64,000 nucleotides of DNA from Sulfurimonas hydrogeniphila (lineage in GTDB: Bacteria; Campylobacterota; Campylobacteria; Campylobacterales; Sulfurimonadaceae). This document shows positions 16,485 through 36,106 of this stretch, one piece after another. Position 1 is the stretch's first letter. Every line of letters starts with the position of its first letter. The stretch is from the NCBI RefSeq assembly GCF_009068765.1, contig NZ_CP035534.1, positions 1,984,001 to 2,048,000 on the forward strand. Reading direction: 5' to 3'. The translations under genes and the position numbers were made by a program. Below the pieces are notes generated by a model. The model was not told where the DNA came from, did no database searches, and was given only the letters and a program-made list of their open reading frames with translations.

Positions 16485-18245
16485 ATGGTAAACCGTAACA
16501 AAAGTAAAAAAATATTCCTTCTTTATGTCCTTATTTCTCTTGCTTTTGCGGTTTTTTTAAGCGTTATGCTTCTCACTGCCACAAAATCACGCCGTATGCC
16601 CTCTTTGTATGCAACAGAAAGCTCAAAAGCACAACGTGGCAGTATCATCAGTGCAGACGGTTTTCACATAGCTACAACAAAAAAACTCTATAAAGCAGTT
16701 GTCAATACCAGATACATCGACCCTGATAAAAAAGAGTTATTTGTCAAGCTTTTCAGTATTTACTCAGGTATGACACCAAAGGCCATTGAAAAAAGACTCT
16801 CCAAACGCAAAGGTGTTGTCGTTTTGAGTTATAATGTGCCACAAATAAAAGCACATTATCTCAAAACACTCGCGAGAGAACTGCGACGCTTTAAAGTATT
16901 TTTAGAGTTAAAAAACCCGGCAACAGGGCTTCGTTCTGTGCATGGGCTCAGCATACTTGAGAGCGGGGAAAGCCGGGAGTATCCTTATGGAACACTGCTT
17001 ACTCCTGTTATAGGCTATCCGCATAAAATAGAAGAAGACGGATATACCTCCATCAAAGGAGTCAAAGGACTTGAAAAAAGATTTGACAACGAACTCTCAC
17101 CCAGACAGGACGGCTACAGCAGAGGCAAACGTGATGTAAACAGCTACATTATTTTAAATAAAGAGAGCTTTACCAAACCAAAAATAAACGGGCTTGACAT
17201 TAAACTGACCATTCCGGTTTCTTTTCAAATACGCATAGAAAAGATGCTTGACAGTATGAAAAAAGAACTCCGTGCAAAAGAGGTTATGATTGCTATTATG
17301 GACTCCAAAACAGGTGATGTCTATGCTATAGCCAGTTCCAACAGATATTTGCCAAAAAAGATTAGACGCAGGGACTATCCCTCTCTCAACAGTTCTATGA
17401 TAGAGTACAGTTTTGAGCCGGGAAGTGTTCTGAAACCTATCACTTTTGCCCTGCTCCTGGAACACAAACTTGTGAATCCCTATGATTTGGTAAACGGACA
17501 TAACGGACGCTTTAAAATAGGGAGAAAGGTTATTACTGACGAGCACAGATTTGACTGGCTTTCGGCTGAGAATGTTATAGTCTACTCTTCAAATATCGGT
17601 ATAGCCCAACTGGCACAAAGACTCTCCGGGTATGACTTTTATCAAGGGCTGAAAAAATTTGGCTTTGCAAGCAAATCCACACCTGATTTGATTTATGAAA
17701 GAAAAGGTTCTGTTCCAAGTGCCAAACGGCTTGAAAATGAAATATACAAAGCTACCTGTGCCTATGGTTACGGCATCCGTGCAAATCTTATGCAACTGCT
17801 CCGTGCCTACAGTGCTTTTAACAATAACGGGCGTATGGTAAAACCTAAACTTGTCAAAAGTTTTATAGATGAACACGGCACTGTAAAAGAACTCGGTTAT
17901 GAGGAGAGTGTGCAGGTTATAAAAAGTGCAACTGCCAAAAGAATGAATAAAATTTTACTCAAAACCGTGAATGAAGGCACCGGAAAAAAAGCCATCACAA
18001 AAGGATTGCAAATCGGTGGAAAAACAGGAACTGCGCACATTGTTGAAAAAGGACAGTATGTAAGGAAATACAACACCGCTTTTATGGGATTCGCCAATGA
18101 CAAAAAGCACAAATACACTATAGGTGTTATTGTTATACAGCCTAAAAAAAGCCAGTTTGCAGCCCAAACTGCTGTTCCTGTCTTTAAAAAAGCGGTTGAT
18201 ATTATGATAGAAGAGGGTTATTTAGAGCCAAATATTGTCAAGTAG
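16485..18245 (+). CDS. ftsI: peptidoglycan D,D-transpeptidase (FtsI / PBP2-3 family)
   Basis: This class B penicillin-binding protein cross-links septal peptidoglycan. The 586 aa protein has one N-terminal membrane helix (FLLYVLISLAFAVFLSVML), a dimerisation domain, and a transpeptidase domain. The active-site motifs are SVLK (Ser at about 314), SSN (about 368) and KTG (about 512). In Campylobacter the division PBP gene also follows fliE. Its last 24 nt overlap panC in convergent orientation. Confidence 0.93.
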   Translation: MVNRNKSKKIFLLYVLISLAFAVFLSVMLLTATKSRRMPSLYATESSKAQRGSIISADGFHIATTKKLYKAVVNTRYIDPDKKELFVKLFSIYSGMTPKAIEKRLSKRKGVVVLSYNVPQIKAHYLKTLARELRRFKVFLELKNPATGLRSVHGLSILESGESREYPYGTLLTPVIGYPHKIEEDGYTSIKGVKGLEKRFDNELSPRQDGYSRGKRDVNSYIILNKESFTKPKINGLDIKLTIPVSFQIRIEKMLDSMKKELRAKEVMIAIMDSKTGDVYAIASSNRYLPKKIRRRDYPSLNSSMIEYSFEPGSVLKPITFALLLEHKLVNPYDLVNGHNGRFKIGRKVITDEHRFDWLSAENVIVYSSNIGIAQLAQRLSGYDFYQGLKKFGFASKSTPDLIYERKGSVPSAKRLENEIYKATCAYGYGIRANLMQLLRAYSAFNNNGRMVKPKLVKSFIDEHGTVKELGYEESVQVIKSATAKRMNKILLKTVNEGTGKKAITKGLQIGGKTGTAHIVEKGQYVRKYNTAFMGFANDKKHKYTIGVIVIQPKKSQFAAQTAVPVFKKAVDIMIEEGYLEPNIVK

Positions 18246-19043
18246 CCTTGTTTCACCTACAATCGCCTCCACAAGAATAACAGTATTGCCGATTTGTACT
18301 TTCTTTATTACTTCAAAGTCACGATTAAGTACTTCTACATATTTTACTTCCAAAGGAGACAAGATAGCGTGCATCTCCTCTTTAATTTTTACAGTATCCA
18401 AAATATTTTTACTGATTAGCTTTGAAGCTGCATATAAAGACTTTGGAATCTTTAAGGCTTCTTCCCTTTGTGCCTTTGAAAGATATACATTTCTGCTGCT
18501 GAGTGCCAGTCCATCATTATCGCGAACGATATCTACAGGAACAATTTCAACATCCATGAAAAACTGTTTTACCATGAGACTTATCAGGTTAAGCTGTTGT
18601 GCATCTTTTTTTCCAAAGTAGGCTCTTGTCGGAGAGACAATATTGAGCAGTTTCATAACAACTCTCAAAACACCGCTGAAATGCCCCGGTCTTGTTGCCC
18701 CTTCTAAAACATATCCACGTACATTAGGCGCACAGATTTTCACTTCATCCTTACTGTATATATCTGAAGCAGTTGGGAAAAAAAGAATATCTACGCCTGC
18801 CAATTCACATATTTTCTTATCAGCATCATCTTTTTTCGGATATTTGTCTAAATCTTCACCTGCCAAAAACTGTGCAGGATTGACAAAGACAGAAACTACC
18901 ACTGTTTCATTCTCTTGTCTTGCGCGTTTTATCAAAGCAATATGCCCTTCATGCAAAGCACCCATGGTAGGCACAAAACCTACGGTTTTATTTTCATCTT
19001 TTAAGTATTGTTTTAATGCCAAAGGATTTGATATAATCTTCAT
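18222..19043 (-). CDS. panC: pantothenate synthetase
   Basis: PanC condenses pantoate and beta-alanine using ATP, the last step of vitamin B5 synthesis. The 273 aa protein shows the HIGH-like PTMGALHEGH (residues 25-34), VFVNPAQF, the GVLRVVMKLLNIV segment and the KDAQQLNLI motif, then SSRNVYLS. Length is normal. It is divergent from prfB; an AT-rich 63 nt spacer with -10-like TATATTATAT lies between. Confidence 0.96.
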   Translation of the reverse strand: MKIISNPLALKQYLKDENKTVGFVPTMGALHEGHIALIKRARQENETVVVSVFVNPAQFLAGEDLDKYPKKDDADKKICELAGVDILFFPTASDIYSKDEVKICAPNVRGYVLEGATRPGHFSGVLRVVMKLLNIVSPTRAYFGKKDAQQLNLISLMVKQFFMDVEIVPVDIVRDNDGLALSSRNVYLSKAQREEALKIPKSLYAASKLISKNILDTVKIKEEMHAILSPLEVKYVEVLNRDFEVIKKVQIGNTVILVEAIVGETRLLDNIWL

Positions 19044-19106
19044 TTTAAGCCCTGATATAATATAATCGCAATTATAACAAATTTAATGCCCCCTAAGTGA
19101 TGGAAT

Positions 19107-20204
19107 ATGGATAACTACGAATACACAGAACTTTTAAAAAATATTGATGCAAAAATGAAAAACATTACCGAGGTTGTCGAACCGGAAAAAATCCACAAGA
19201 GACTCAAAGAGATTGAGACTATGGAAAATGACCAGGATTTTTGGAACGATGCTGCTTATGCCGCAAAAATACAAAAAGAAAAAACTCAGCTTCAAAGAAA
19301 ACTTGACAAATACAATACTGCCAAAAATGCTGTTGATGACGCAAAAGAACTTTATGAAATGGCTAAAGAAGAGAATGATACAGAATCACTCGAAGCACTT
19401 TACGAAGATGCGCCAAATTTGGAAAAACAGATTCGTGATATGGAAATTGAAGTCCTGCTAAGAGGTGAAACCGATGCCAATAATGCCATTCTTTCTATTC
19501 ATCCCGGTGCCGGAGGAACAGAGTCCCAGGACTGGGCAGAGATGCTGCTGAGAATGTATAAACGCTGGGCAGAGCGGCGCGGTTTCAAAGTAGAAGTTTT
19601 GGATTACCAGGCAGGAGATGAAGCAGGCATCAAAGATGTCTCCATACTTATAAAGGGGGAGAATGCCTATGGGTATCTCAAGGTTGAAAACGGTATTCAC
19701 AGACTTGTAAGAATTTCACCGTTTGATTCCAATGCCAAACGTCATACCTCTTTTGCCTCTGTTATGGTCTCTCCCGAAATTGATGATGATATAGACATTA
19801 CCATAGAAGACAAAGACATACGCATTGACACCTACCGCTCAAGCGGTGCGGGCGGACAGCATGTTAACAAAACCGAATCTGCCATACGCCTAACCCATAT
19901 CGCCACAGGTGTTGTCGTACAGTGCCAAAATGACAGAAGCCAGCACAAAAACAAAGCAACAGCGATGAAAATGCTCAAATCCCGCCTCTATGAATTAGAA
20001 CTTGAAGAACAAAAAGCAAAAGAAGCAGGTATCGCCAAAAGTGAAATAGGCTGGGGACATCAGATACGCTCCTATGTTATGCAGCCTTACCAGCAAATCA
20101 AAGACACAAGAAGCAATGAAGCCTACTCTAATGTCTCTGGTATCCTTGACGGAGATATTGATACAATGATTGAAGGTGTTTTAATAGCTATGAACCGTAC
20201 TTAG
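19107..20204 (+). CDS. prfB: peptide chain release factor 2
   Basis: RF2 reads UGA and UAA and triggers peptide release. The 365 aa protein has the SPF tripeptide anticodon ([12 protein letters not shown], about residue 203) and the catalytic GGQ loop ([15 protein letters not shown], about 249). The frame runs unbroken from the ATG, so the programmed +1 frameshift common in prfB is absent here. It overlaps the next convergent gene by 4 nt. Confidence 0.97.
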   Translation: MDNYEYTELLKNIDAKMKNITEVVEPEKIHKRLKEIETMENDQDFWNDAAYAAKIQKEKTQLQRKLDKYNTAKNAVDDAKELYEMAKEENDTESLEALYEDAPNLEKQIRDMEIEVLLRGETDANNAILSIHPGAGGTESQDWAEMLLRMYKRWAERRGFKVEVLDYQAGDEAGIKDVSILIKGENAYGYLKVENGIHRLVRISPFDSNAKRHTSFASVMVSPEIDDDIDITIEDKDIRIDTYRSSGAGGQHVNKTESAIRLTHIATGVVVQCQNDRSQHKNKATAMKMLKSRLYELELEEQKAKEAGIAKSEIGWGHQIRSYVMQPYQQIKDTRSNEAYSNVSGILDGDIDTMIEGVLIAMNRT

Positions 20205-20524
20205 TCTTGCTCTTTTTTTATAAAACTGTAGCCTAGAAACAATACTCCAAGCAGCATTGCAAAAATCGTAAGATACTTTTTTTGCTGTTGCTGTGCACTT
20301 ACTAAAGACTCCCTGAAAGTGGCTATGTCCGGTTTAGCTTTTTTTACACCTGGTACATGCCCGGATACACTGGCTTCAATTCTTGCAACATTGGCTGCAG
20401 CTACCTCATTTGCACTCATTGCGATTTTGGGTGTCGTCCAAAAATGTACTGCAAAACCGATAAAAAACATGAATATGCCAACTGACCTTAAAATAACAAT
20501 CTTATGTTTTAAAAAAAATTCCAT
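20201..20524 (-). CDS. hypothetical two-helix membrane protein
   Basis: This 107 aa protein has a hydrophobic helix near the N-terminus ([15 protein letters not shown]) and another near the C-terminus ([18 protein letters not shown]). The loop between has an alanine-rich and glutamine-rich helical part. I do not recognise the family. It overlaps the prfB stop by 4 nt on the opposite strand and is divergent from bpt. SD-like AGAGAAG precedes the ATG. Confidence 0.6.
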   Translation of the reverse strand: MEFFLKHKIVILRSVGIFMFFIGFAVHFWTTPKIAMSANEVAAANVARIEASVSGHVPGVKKAKPDIATFRESLVSAQQQQKKYLTIFAMLLGVLFLGYSFIKKEQD

Positions 20525-20577
20525 CTTCTCTCTTTTTCTTTTGCTGTTTCTAAAGCAAATTATGTCAAAATCCCGGT

Positions 20578-21291
20578 ATGAATCTACTTAAAGAATTTTT
20601 ACTTGATGATACGTGCTCCTATCTGAGCGGCAAAAAACAAACTACACACTATAAAGTGATCAACAACTGTGACTCCAAATCTTGTGAAGCCCTGATTGAA
20701 CGAGGATACCGTCGTTTTGGAAAAATGTACTTTAGACCCATATGCACTACATGTACAGAATGCCAGAGTATTAAAATTGATGTAGAAAACTATGCATTCA
20801 GCAAATCTGCAAAAAGAGTTATCAAAAAATCCAAAGATATTACTTCTTACATACAGGTACCGAGTGTAACCCAGGAGCACCTTGAACTGTTTGAAAAGTA
20901 CCATCTTTATATGCATGATAAAAAAGGGTGGGACTACTCTGCGACAACTGCACAGCACTACTATAACTCTTTTGTCACAGGCCATGCTGACTTTGGCTAT
21001 GAAGTACTGTATTATGATCAGCAAAAGCTCATTGCAGTAGATTTGATAGATATTCTTGAAAACGGAATATCATCAATCTATTTTTATTATGATCCTGATT
21101 ATGCCCAGTACTCCTTAGGTAAACTCTCCCTGTATAATCAGATAAAATATGCTAAAAATACAAACAAAAAATGGATATATTTGGGGTACTATGTAGAAGG
21201 ATGCCCTTCTCTTTCTTATAAAGCCCAGTATACTCCTTACCTCACGCTTCAAGGCAGACCGCACGAACACGAAAAATTTATATGGTCTTAG
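20578..21291 (+). CDS. bpt: aspartate/glutamate leucyltransferase (Bpt, ATE-like)
   Basis: Bpt adds leucine from Leu-tRNA to N-terminal Asp or Glu, marking proteins for ClpS-ClpAP degradation (bacterial N-end rule). The 237 aa protein begins with the ATE N-terminal domain: DDTCSYLSG, then YRRFGKMYFRPICTTCTEC with its cysteine pairs. The C-terminal domain has SSIYFYYDPDYAQYSLGKLS and GYYVEGCPSLSYKAQY. Length and motifs fit well. The 3' end overlaps the next convergent gene by 14 nt. Confidence 0.93.
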   Translation: MNLLKEFLLDDTCSYLSGKKQTTHYKVINNCDSKSCEALIERGYRRFGKMYFRPICTTCTECQSIKIDVENYAFSKSAKRVIKKSKDITSYIQVPSVTQEHLELFEKYHLYMHDKKGWDYSATTAQHYYNSFVTGHADFGYEVLYYDQQKLIAVDLIDILENGISSIYFYYDPDYAQYSLGKLSLYNQIKYAKNTNKKWIYLGYYVEGCPSLSYKAQYTPYLTLQGRPHEHEKFIWS

Positions 21292-21946
21292 AGAGCTCTT
21301 TTTTTTGTTCTTCTCTAATTTGTAACTTTTTCTTTTGTACTTCTTTGTTAAGTTGCTCTTCCAGTTTTTGCTGTTCGAGTTTGTCTTTTTTTCTGATTCT
21401 TTGAATTTTTTCCAATTCTCGTTCTTTTTTTCGTTGCAGCAGGCTTTTTTTACGCTCTTTTTTTGCCTGTAGTTTTTTATCTTCATCCAAATATTTTTGT
21501 ATTATTCCTGTTGTATTGACATCATCAGAATGTGCAAAATAGTAATCGAGTATCTTGCTTTTACTTCTTTTTTCATCAATCAGTCCGCTGTTTGCCAGTT
21601 TTGTGAAAAGTTTTGAATTTTCATTTTCGATTGCCAAATCCAAATTTCTTTTGACAGAGCGTACAAAAAAATCATTTGTTCGTGAAAGTTCTCTTAATCT
21701 GTTTAGATAGCGCATCTTGTCTTTAACCGCTCCCTCATCCAATGAAAAACCCTCTTTTTTCAACTTTTTGACAGCAGTAGCATACTCTTGTATTTTCTTT
21801 TCGTACGGTGCGTACTCATCTATATTTGCAAGCTTCTGAATTTTATCTACATTATTGTAAACAATATCACCAAGCGCAGAAAAAGCTTTTGGATTTTGTG
21901 CCGCAAGCAGTGTAACGAGTATAAGTAAAAGTAGTATTTTATGCAT
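21278..21946 (-). CDS. hypothetical exported coiled-coil protein
   Basis: This 222 aa protein has a signal peptide (HKILLLLILVTLLAAQN), a helical mid-region, and a C-terminal third made almost only of Lys, Glu, Arg, Gln and Leu (KERKKSLLQRKKERELEKIQ and onward), a long charged coiled coil. No enzyme motif is visible. It probably sits in the periplasm. It overlaps bpt by 14 nt in convergent orientation. Confidence 0.65.
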   Translation of the reverse strand: MHKILLLLILVTLLAAQNPKAFSALGDIVYNNVDKIQKLANIDEYAPYEKKIQEYATAVKKLKKEGFSLDEGAVKDKMRYLNRLRELSRTNDFFVRSVKRNLDLAIENENSKLFTKLANSGLIDEKRSKSKILDYYFAHSDDVNTTGIIQKYLDEDKKLQAKKERKKSLLQRKKERELEKIQRIRKKDKLEQQKLEEQLNKEVQKKKLQIREEQKKELSKTI

Positions 21947-22006
21947 TCAAATCAGCCTGAAAAATTTTTACCATTATAACAGAATTTTATTTTTAAAAGA
22001 AGAAAG

Positions 22007-22041
22007 ACTCCTCTCTCGTTAAAGAGAGAAGAAAGGAGAGT
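22007..22041 (-). terminator. Likely terminator after fusA
   Basis: CTCTC and GAGAG pair around GTTAAA inside an outer ACTCCT/AGGAGAGT pairing with a bulge. On the minus strand it is followed by a pyrimidine-rich, T-rich run. It lies 15 nt after the fusA stop, at the end of the superoperon. Confidence 0.45.
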
Positions 22042-22055
22042 TTGTGACGAAAATA

Positions 22056-24146
22056 CTATCCGTTACGTTTTTTCTGAATCTCTTCAGCTATATTTCTTGG
22101 AACTTCTTCATAATGATCAAATTCCATTGCATATGTTGCACGTCCCTGAGTTGCAGAACGAAGGTCGGTTGAGTAACCGAACATTTCGGCAAGTGGAACA
22201 AAAGCATCAATAATTTTGTTACCGGCACGGTCACTCATATTGTTTACCTGTCCGCGTCTACGGTTCAAGTCACCGATAACATCACCCATATACTCTTCAG
22301 GAACTTCAACTTCAACTTTCATCATCGGCTCAAGTATAGCAGCATCTGCTTTACGACAGGCTTCTTTAAATCCCATTGAAGCAGCGAGTTTAAACGCCAT
22401 TTCATTTGAATCCACATCATGGTAAGAACCGTCATACAGTGTAACATCAATATCTTCCATAGGATAACCCGCAAGAACACCTGCCTGCATCGCTTCTTCA
22501 CAACCTTTTTCAACAGCAGGAATATATTCTCTTGGAACAGTTCCCCCTTTGATTTCGTTGTGAAATACAAAACCAGAATCAGGCTCACCCGGCTTCACTT
22601 TCAAGAATACATGACCAAACTGACCACGACCGCCAGACTGTTTTGCATACTTGTATTCCTGGTTGACTTCTTTCTTGATTGTTTCACGGTAAGAAACCTG
22701 CGGAGCACCGACTTCTGCTTCAACTTTGAATTCACGTTTCATTCTGTCAACAAGAATTTCAAGGTGTAACTCACCCATTCCTGAAATAATAGTCTGACCT
22801 GTTTCATCATCAGTGTGTACTCTGAAAGACGGATCTTCCGCAGCAAGTTTACCTAGAGCTATACCCATTTTTTCCTGGTCAGCTTTTGTTTTTGGCTCAA
22901 CCGCAACAGAGATAACCGGCTCAGGGAAATCCATTCTTTCCAGTACAACTTTCTCAGCAGGATCACATAAAGTATCACCGGTAGTTGTTGATTTTAGTCC
23001 GACAACGGCACCGATTTCACCGGCATATATCTCTTTGATCTCTTCACGCTTGATAGCATGCATTTTCAAGATACGGCCGATACGCTCTTTTTTGTCTTTT
23101 GTCGTGTTGTGTACGTACGAGCCTGATTCTAAAGAACCGCGGTATACACGGATAAATGTAAGAACACCCACAAACGGGTCAGTCATAATTTTGAAAGCAA
23201 GTGAAGCAAAAGGGCCGTCATCAGTTGATTCAACAACAACTTCTTTCTCTTCATCATCCATCATAGTACCCATGATTGGCGGTGCTTCAACCGGTGAAGG
23301 AAGATAGTCAACAACAGCGTCAAGCAGAGTCTGAACACCTTTGTTTTTAAATGCAGTACCCGGAGTCATCGGAACAACAGCCATGCCGATTGTTGCAGAT
23401 TTGATAGCCGCTTTGATCTCTTCTTCAGAAATTTCTTCGCCTTCAAGGAATTTTTCAGCAAAATCATCATTGCCTTCAACTTCAGCTAAAGTCTCAAGCA
23501 TTTTTTCTCTGTATTCGTCTGCAATTTCCTGTAACTCAGGACGAATATCCTGTACATGGTAGTTTGAACCCATCGCAGCATCTTCATCCCAGACAATCTC
23601 TTTCATTTTAACTAAATCAACAACACCTTCAAACTTGTCTTCAGCACCGATAGGCAGCTGAAAAGGCATAGGATTCCCTTTAAGACGATCACGAATCTGA
23701 CGCTCAACTTCATAAAAGTCTGCACCTGTTCTGTCCATCTTGTTAACAAAAACAATAGATGGAACTTTATAACGATTACGTTGTCTCCAAACTGTTTCTG
23801 ATTGTGGTTGTACCCCACCAACAGCACAGAATACTGAAACAGCACCGTCAAGTACACGCATAGAACGCTCAACTTCAATAGTAAAGTCAACGTGGCCCGG
23901 AGTATCGATAATATTTATCTGTTTTCCGTTCCACTCACAGGTAGTCGCAGCAGAAGTAATCGTAATACCACGCTCCTGCTCTTGTTCCATCCAGTCCATA
24001 GTAGCAGCCCCGTCATGGACCTCACCGATTTTATGCTCAACACCAGTATAGAAAAGAATTCTTTCTGTTGTTGTCGTTTTACCCGCATCAATATGTGCAG
24101 CAATACCGATGTTTCTTACATCTTCTAATTTATGACTTCTTGGCAT
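22056..24146 (-). CDS. fusA: elongation factor G
   Basis: EF-G is the GTPase that drives ribosomal translocation. The 696 aa protein shows G1 [12 protein letters not shown] (about 17-28), switch [15 protein letters not shown], and the later domains with [12 protein letters not shown] and [16 protein letters not shown]. Length is standard. It is the last gene of the str part of the operon, 11 nt after rpsG. Confidence 0.98.
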   Translation of the reverse strand: MPRSHKLEDVRNIGIAAHIDAGKTTTTERILFYTGVEHKIGEVHDGAATMDWMEQEQERGITITSAATTCEWNGKQINIIDTPGHVDFTIEVERSMRVLDGAVSVFCAVGGVQPQSETVWRQRNRYKVPSIVFVNKMDRTGADFYEVERQIRDRLKGNPMPFQLPIGAEDKFEGVVDLVKMKEIVWDEDAAMGSNYHVQDIRPELQEIADEYREKMLETLAEVEGNDDFAEKFLEGEEISEEEIKAAIKSATIGMAVVPMTPGTAFKNKGVQTLLDAVVDYLPSPVEAPPIMGTMMDDEEKEVVVESTDDGPFASLAFKIMTDPFVGVLTFIRVYRGSLESGSYVHNTTKDKKERIGRILKMHAIKREEIKEIYAGEIGAVVGLKSTTTGDTLCDPAEKVVLERMDFPEPVISVAVEPKTKADQEKMGIALGKLAAEDPSFRVHTDDETGQTIISGMGELHLEILVDRMKREFKVEAEVGAPQVSYRETIKKEVNQEYKYAKQSGGRGQFGHVFLKVKPGEPDSGFVFHNEIKGGTVPREYIPAVEKGCEEAMQAGVLAGYPMEDIDVTLYDGSYHDVDSNEMAFKLAASMGFKEACRKADAAILEPMMKVEVEVPEEYMGDVIGDLNRRRGQVNNMSDRAGNKIIDAFVPLAEMFGYSTDLRSATQGRATYAMEFDHYEEVPRNIAEEIQKKRNG

Positions 24147-24157
24147 ATGTTATCCTG

Positions 24158-24637
<480 letters not shown>

Positions 24638-24730
24638 TTACTTCAATTTTTTTCAAAATTTACTCAAAATTAATCACTTAAGATTAATCCTGTAGCTATT
24701 TTTGAATATAGTTAAAAAAATAATCTCAGA

Positions 24731-25105
24731 TTATTTTTTTGGTTTTTTAGTTCCGTATTTAGAACGGGCAACCATACGGTTAGCAACACCGGCAGTATCA
24801 AGTGCACCACGAACGATATGATACTTCACACCCGGTAAATCTTTAATACGACCGCCACGTACAAGAACGATTGAGTGTTCTTGAAGGTTGTGACCTTCAC
24901 CACCGATATATGAAATAACTTCAAAACCGGAAGTTAATCTGACTTTGGCAACTTTTCTTAAAGCCGAGTTAGGTTTTTTAGGTGTAGTTGTGTAAACACG
25001 TGTACATACACCACGACGCTGTGGACATGAGTCAAGAGCAGGTGATTTTGATTTTTTAATCACACGTTTACGCTCTTTACGAATCAATTGATTGATTGTA
25101 GGCAT
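24731..25105 (-). CDS. rpsL: 30S ribosomal protein S12
   Basis: S12 sits at the decoding centre and controls accuracy. The 124 aa protein carries the streptomycin-relevant [16 protein letters not shown] and [17 protein letters not shown] segments. The lysine of TPKKPNS is the wild-type, streptomycin-sensitive form. It begins the str gene group; a 253 nt spacer separates it from rpoC. Confidence 0.98.
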   Translation of the reverse strand: MPTINQLIRKERKRVIKKSKSPALDSCPQRRGVCTRVYTTTPKKPNSALRKVAKVRLTSGFEVISYIGGEGHNLQEHSIVLVRGGRIKDLPGVKYHIVRGALDTAGVANRMVARSKYGTKKPKK

Positions 25106-25313
25106 ACAATTCCTTTTTTCTTAAATTTTCCAGTAGAATAAAACTCACTAAAAATTTTAGAGAGTTATAGACACGAAATAATACAAAAATTGTAATTAAA
25201 GTTAGCTTATTTTAAGGAATTATTAAAGTGGATCTTAGATTAGTGTGCACATATTACTAATGTAAAAACTCTGGCTCTCGTAAAGAGACTAGCTTTAGTG
25301 CCGAACGCAGTGA

Positions 25314-25342
25314 TCAGAATATGGGCTTTGCTCATATTCTGA
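25314..25342 (-). terminator. Hairpin in the 253 nt rpoC-rpsL spacer
   Basis: TCAGAATATG and CATATTCTGA pair and extend through GGC/GCT to a 13 bp stem with a 3 nt loop. No U-tract follows directly; a weaker CTCT-TTACG-AGAG stem with a run of T follows about 40 nt further on (25273-25285). The rest of the spacer (25106-25270) is AT-rich with -10-like sequences that may serve a separate rpsL promoter. Confidence 0.4.
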
Positions 25343-25358
25343 ATATAAAAAGAAACCT

Positions 25359-34020
<8,662 letters not shown>

Positions 34021-34146
34021 CTACCTCGATAAGTTGTTAATTAGGGACTTGATAAGTTCAAGCATATCGTATCCAGTCGTCACCAGATAGATTGTTTTAC
34101 TCTTAGCTATTAAGAGATTTTTTTATAGTGCTTATAAACGACATAA

Positions 34147-34190
34147 GGGCACTTTAGCCAAGAGAGTCCGTTCTCTTCGCTAAAGCGCCC
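34147..34190 (-). promoter_or_regulatory. Long processed-type hairpin in the rplL-rpoB spacer
   Basis: GGGC, CTTTAGC and AGAGA on one side pair with TCTCT, GCTAAAG and GCCC on the other, giving an interrupted stem of about 17 bp with a 4 nt loop. In E. coli the same spacer holds an attenuator and an RNase III site that set the ratio of ribosomal protein to polymerase synthesis; the same use is inferred here. Confidence 0.5.
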
Positions 34191-34193
34191 AAA

Positions 34194-34215
34194 AAAGAGG
34201 GACAAAACCCTCTTT
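34194..34215 (-). terminator. Intrinsic terminator/attenuator after rplL
   Basis: On the minus strand AAAGAGGG and CCCTCTTT pair around TTTTGT and run into TTT. It starts 15 nt after the rplL stop codon. Because rpoB and rpoC lie downstream, partial read-through (attenuation) is more likely than full termination. Confidence 0.65.
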
Positions 34216-34230
34216 GTTTTTAAGTTAAGA

Positions 34231-34602
34231 CTACTTAACTTCTACTGTAGCACCAGCTTCTTCTAAAGCAGCTTTTGCCTCTTCAGCAGTTTCTTTATCT
34301 ACACCCTCTTTGATTGTAGACGGTAAGCTTTCACATGCTTCTTTTGCTTCTTTTAGTCCAAGACCAGTTAAAGCACGAACCGCTTTAATAACACCGATTT
34401 TTTTCGCACCGACATCAGTTAAAACAACATTGAATTCAGTCTGCTCAGCAGCAGCAGCGCCAGCATCACCGGCAACACCAGCAACAGCAACAGGTTGTGC
34501 AGAAACACCAAATTTTTCTTCAAACTCTTTAACAAGTTCAGATAATTCTAAAACAGAAAGTCCAGAAATAAACTCTAATACATCTTCTTTAGTAACAGCC
34601 AT
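34231..34602 (-). CDS. rplL: 50S ribosomal protein L7/L12
   Basis: L7/L12 forms the flexible stalk that recruits translation factor GTPases. The 123 aa protein has the N-terminal dimerisation helix, an alanine-rich hinge ([16 protein letters not shown]) and the C-terminal domain with [23 protein letters not shown] precedes the ATG. It follows rplJ by 43 nt. Confidence 0.98.
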   Translation of the reverse strand: MAVTKEDVLEFISGLSVLELSELVKEFEEKFGVSAQPVAVAGVAGDAGAAAAEQTEFNVVLTDVGAKKIGVIKAVRALTGLGLKEAKEACESLPSTIKEGVDKETAEEAKAALEEAGATVEVK

Positions 34603-34645
34603 AATATTAGCTCCTTAATTTTATTTTATATATTGTAAAGAAAGC

Positions 34646-35131
34646 TTACGCTTCCTCTTCTTCTTTCTTTTTGCGTAAAGCATCAATTCCAATTGCCATA
34701 TTTGTAATTGGAGCCATCCAGGTAGCAGCAAGCATACCGAGAAGTTCATCACGACCAGGAAGTTTTGCGAATGCTTCGATTTTAGCTACGTCTGCAGGTT
34801 CTTTATCTAAATAACCGGCTTTAATCACGAACTTGTCATGATCTTTGGCGAAATCAGCCGCGATTTTAGCAGCATTGATAACATCATCAGACCAAATAAA
34901 AATATTTGTATCTTTGATTTCAACACCACTCATCTCAGCATTATTCAGTGCAATTGTTGCTAAAGTATTTTTAACAACCTGAACACTTGTGTCTTTTGCA
35001 CGAGCAGATTTACGTAACTCTTCAAGTTCACTTACAGTTAAACCTTTGTAGTCACATATAACAACTGCCGTAGTATTGGCAAATGAAGTAGTTAACTGCT
35101 CAATTACTTCAGCTTTTTTTGACTTAAGCAT
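34646..35131 (-). CDS. rplJ: 50S ribosomal protein L10
   Basis: L10 anchors L7/L12 dimers to the ribosome. The 161 aa protein has the typical VVICDYKGLTVSELEELRK and VVKNTLA segments. SD AAAGGAG precedes the ATG. A leader with L10-type structure lies upstream, where L10-L12 complex binding would repress translation. Confidence 0.97.
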   Translation of the reverse strand: MLKSKKAEVIEQLTTSFANTTAVVICDYKGLTVSELEELRKSARAKDTSVQVVKNTLATIALNNAEMSGVEIKDTNIFIWSDDVINAAKIAADFAKDHDKFVIKAGYLDKEPADVAKIEAFAKLPGRDELLGMLAATWMAPITNMAIGIDALRKKKEEEEA

Positions 35132-35159
35132 ATATAGTTCTCCTTTCCAGACATAACTT

Positions 35160-35230
35160 CAAGCGGGGCGAAAGGGTACGATTAAGCTCACTGCCGACAC
35201 GGCAGATACCCCCAACTATCTTTAGTCCAA
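35160..35230 (-). promoter_or_regulatory. Ribosomal protein L10 leader (autoregulatory)
   Basis: On the minus strand GGGTA and TACCC (35207-35211 and 35174-35178) close a helix that encloses CTGCCG-TGT-CGGCAG. This lies about 45 nt before rplJ, as in known L10 leaders. Binding by L10(L12)4 is the expected control; only the position and helices are seen. Confidence 0.55.
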
Positions 35231-35304
35231 GTAATTCAGATTTCCAAAATGAAAATCTTTATTGTAATATATATTTTATACTACAATAAAAACTTTTATT
35301 TCAG

Positions 35305-35333
35305 CATAGGAAAAAATTTGGTTTTTTCCTATG
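35305..35333 (-). terminator. 12 bp hairpin between rplA and rplJ
   Basis: CATAGGAAAAAA and TTTTTTCCTATG form a perfect 12 bp stem with a 5 nt loop, directly after a smaller GGGCT-TT-AGCCC stem (35336-35347). It follows the rplA stop by about 15 nt and precedes AT-rich promoter-like sequence, so it probably separates the rplKA and rplJL transcripts at least in part. Confidence 0.6.
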
Positions 35334-35349
35334 AGGGGCTTTAGCCCGC

Positions 35350-36042
35350 TTATTTGATATCTGCCAACTCTACAACATCAAGTTTAACTGCAGGACTCAT
35401 AGTTAGACTCAATGCTGCATTTTTAATATAACGCCCTTTTGCAGAGGCAGGTTTTTGTTTATTGATTGCAGAAAGAAATGTTGTTAAATTCTCTGCAATT
35501 TGAGAAGCTTCAAAGCTTGCTTTCCCTATACCGGCATGGATATTACCTTTTTTGTCAACTCTAAAGTTAACCTGGCCGCCTTTGACATTTTTCACAGCTG
35601 TTGCAACATCAGGTGTTACAGTTCCAGTTTTAGGATTTGGCATCAATCCTTTTGGCCCAAGAATACGACCAATTTGACCTACAAGACCCATACAGTCAGG
35701 TGCTGCAACAACAACATCAAAATCAAAAATTCCCTCTTTGATTTGTGCAACCAAATCATCAGTTCCAACGATGTCTGCACCTGCAGCTTTTGCTTCATCA
35801 GCTTTGGCACCTTTGGCAAATACAGCAACACGAACTGTTTTACCGGTTCCATGAGGAAGAACGATAGCACCGCGAACCATTTGGTCTGCGTGACGAGGAT
35901 CTACATTCAAGTTCATTGCAATTTCAACTGTTTCGTCGAACTTTGCACTTTTTAAATCTTTTACTGTTGCAGAAGCTTCTTCTACACTGTATGATTTTGT
36001 TTTGTCAATTTTTTCTAATAATTGTTTATATCTTTTGCTCAT
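35350..36042 (-). CDS. rplA: 50S ribosomal protein L1
   Basis: L1 forms the mobile stalk at the E site. The 230 aa protein starts [13 protein letters not shown] at the ATG with SD GGAG 7 nt upstream; an upstream in-frame start (36069) would add nine unlikely residues. [17 protein letters not shown] and [19 protein letters not shown] are diagnostic. It follows rplK. Confidence 0.98.
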   Translation of the reverse strand: MSKRYKQLLEKIDKTKSYSVEEASATVKDLKSAKFDETVEIAMNLNVDPRHADQMVRGAIVLPHGTGKTVRVAVFAKGAKADEAKAAGADIVGTDDLVAQIKEGIFDFDVVVAAPDCMGLVGQIGRILGPKGLMPNPKTGTVTPDVATAVKNVKGGQVNFRVDKKGNIHAGIGKASFEASQIAENLTTFLSAINKQKPASAKGRYIKNAALSLTMSPAVKLDVVELADIK

Positions 36043-36106
36043 TACAAATCTCCATATTAATTCTGCCACATAATTTTGAAATCACTGTGGTCGATGATTG
36101 TTTTTA

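Noticed and set aside
19107-19300. Programmed frameshift of prfB
   Set aside because: I looked for a CTT-TGA slip site near codon 25; the frame is unbroken from the ATG, so none is present.
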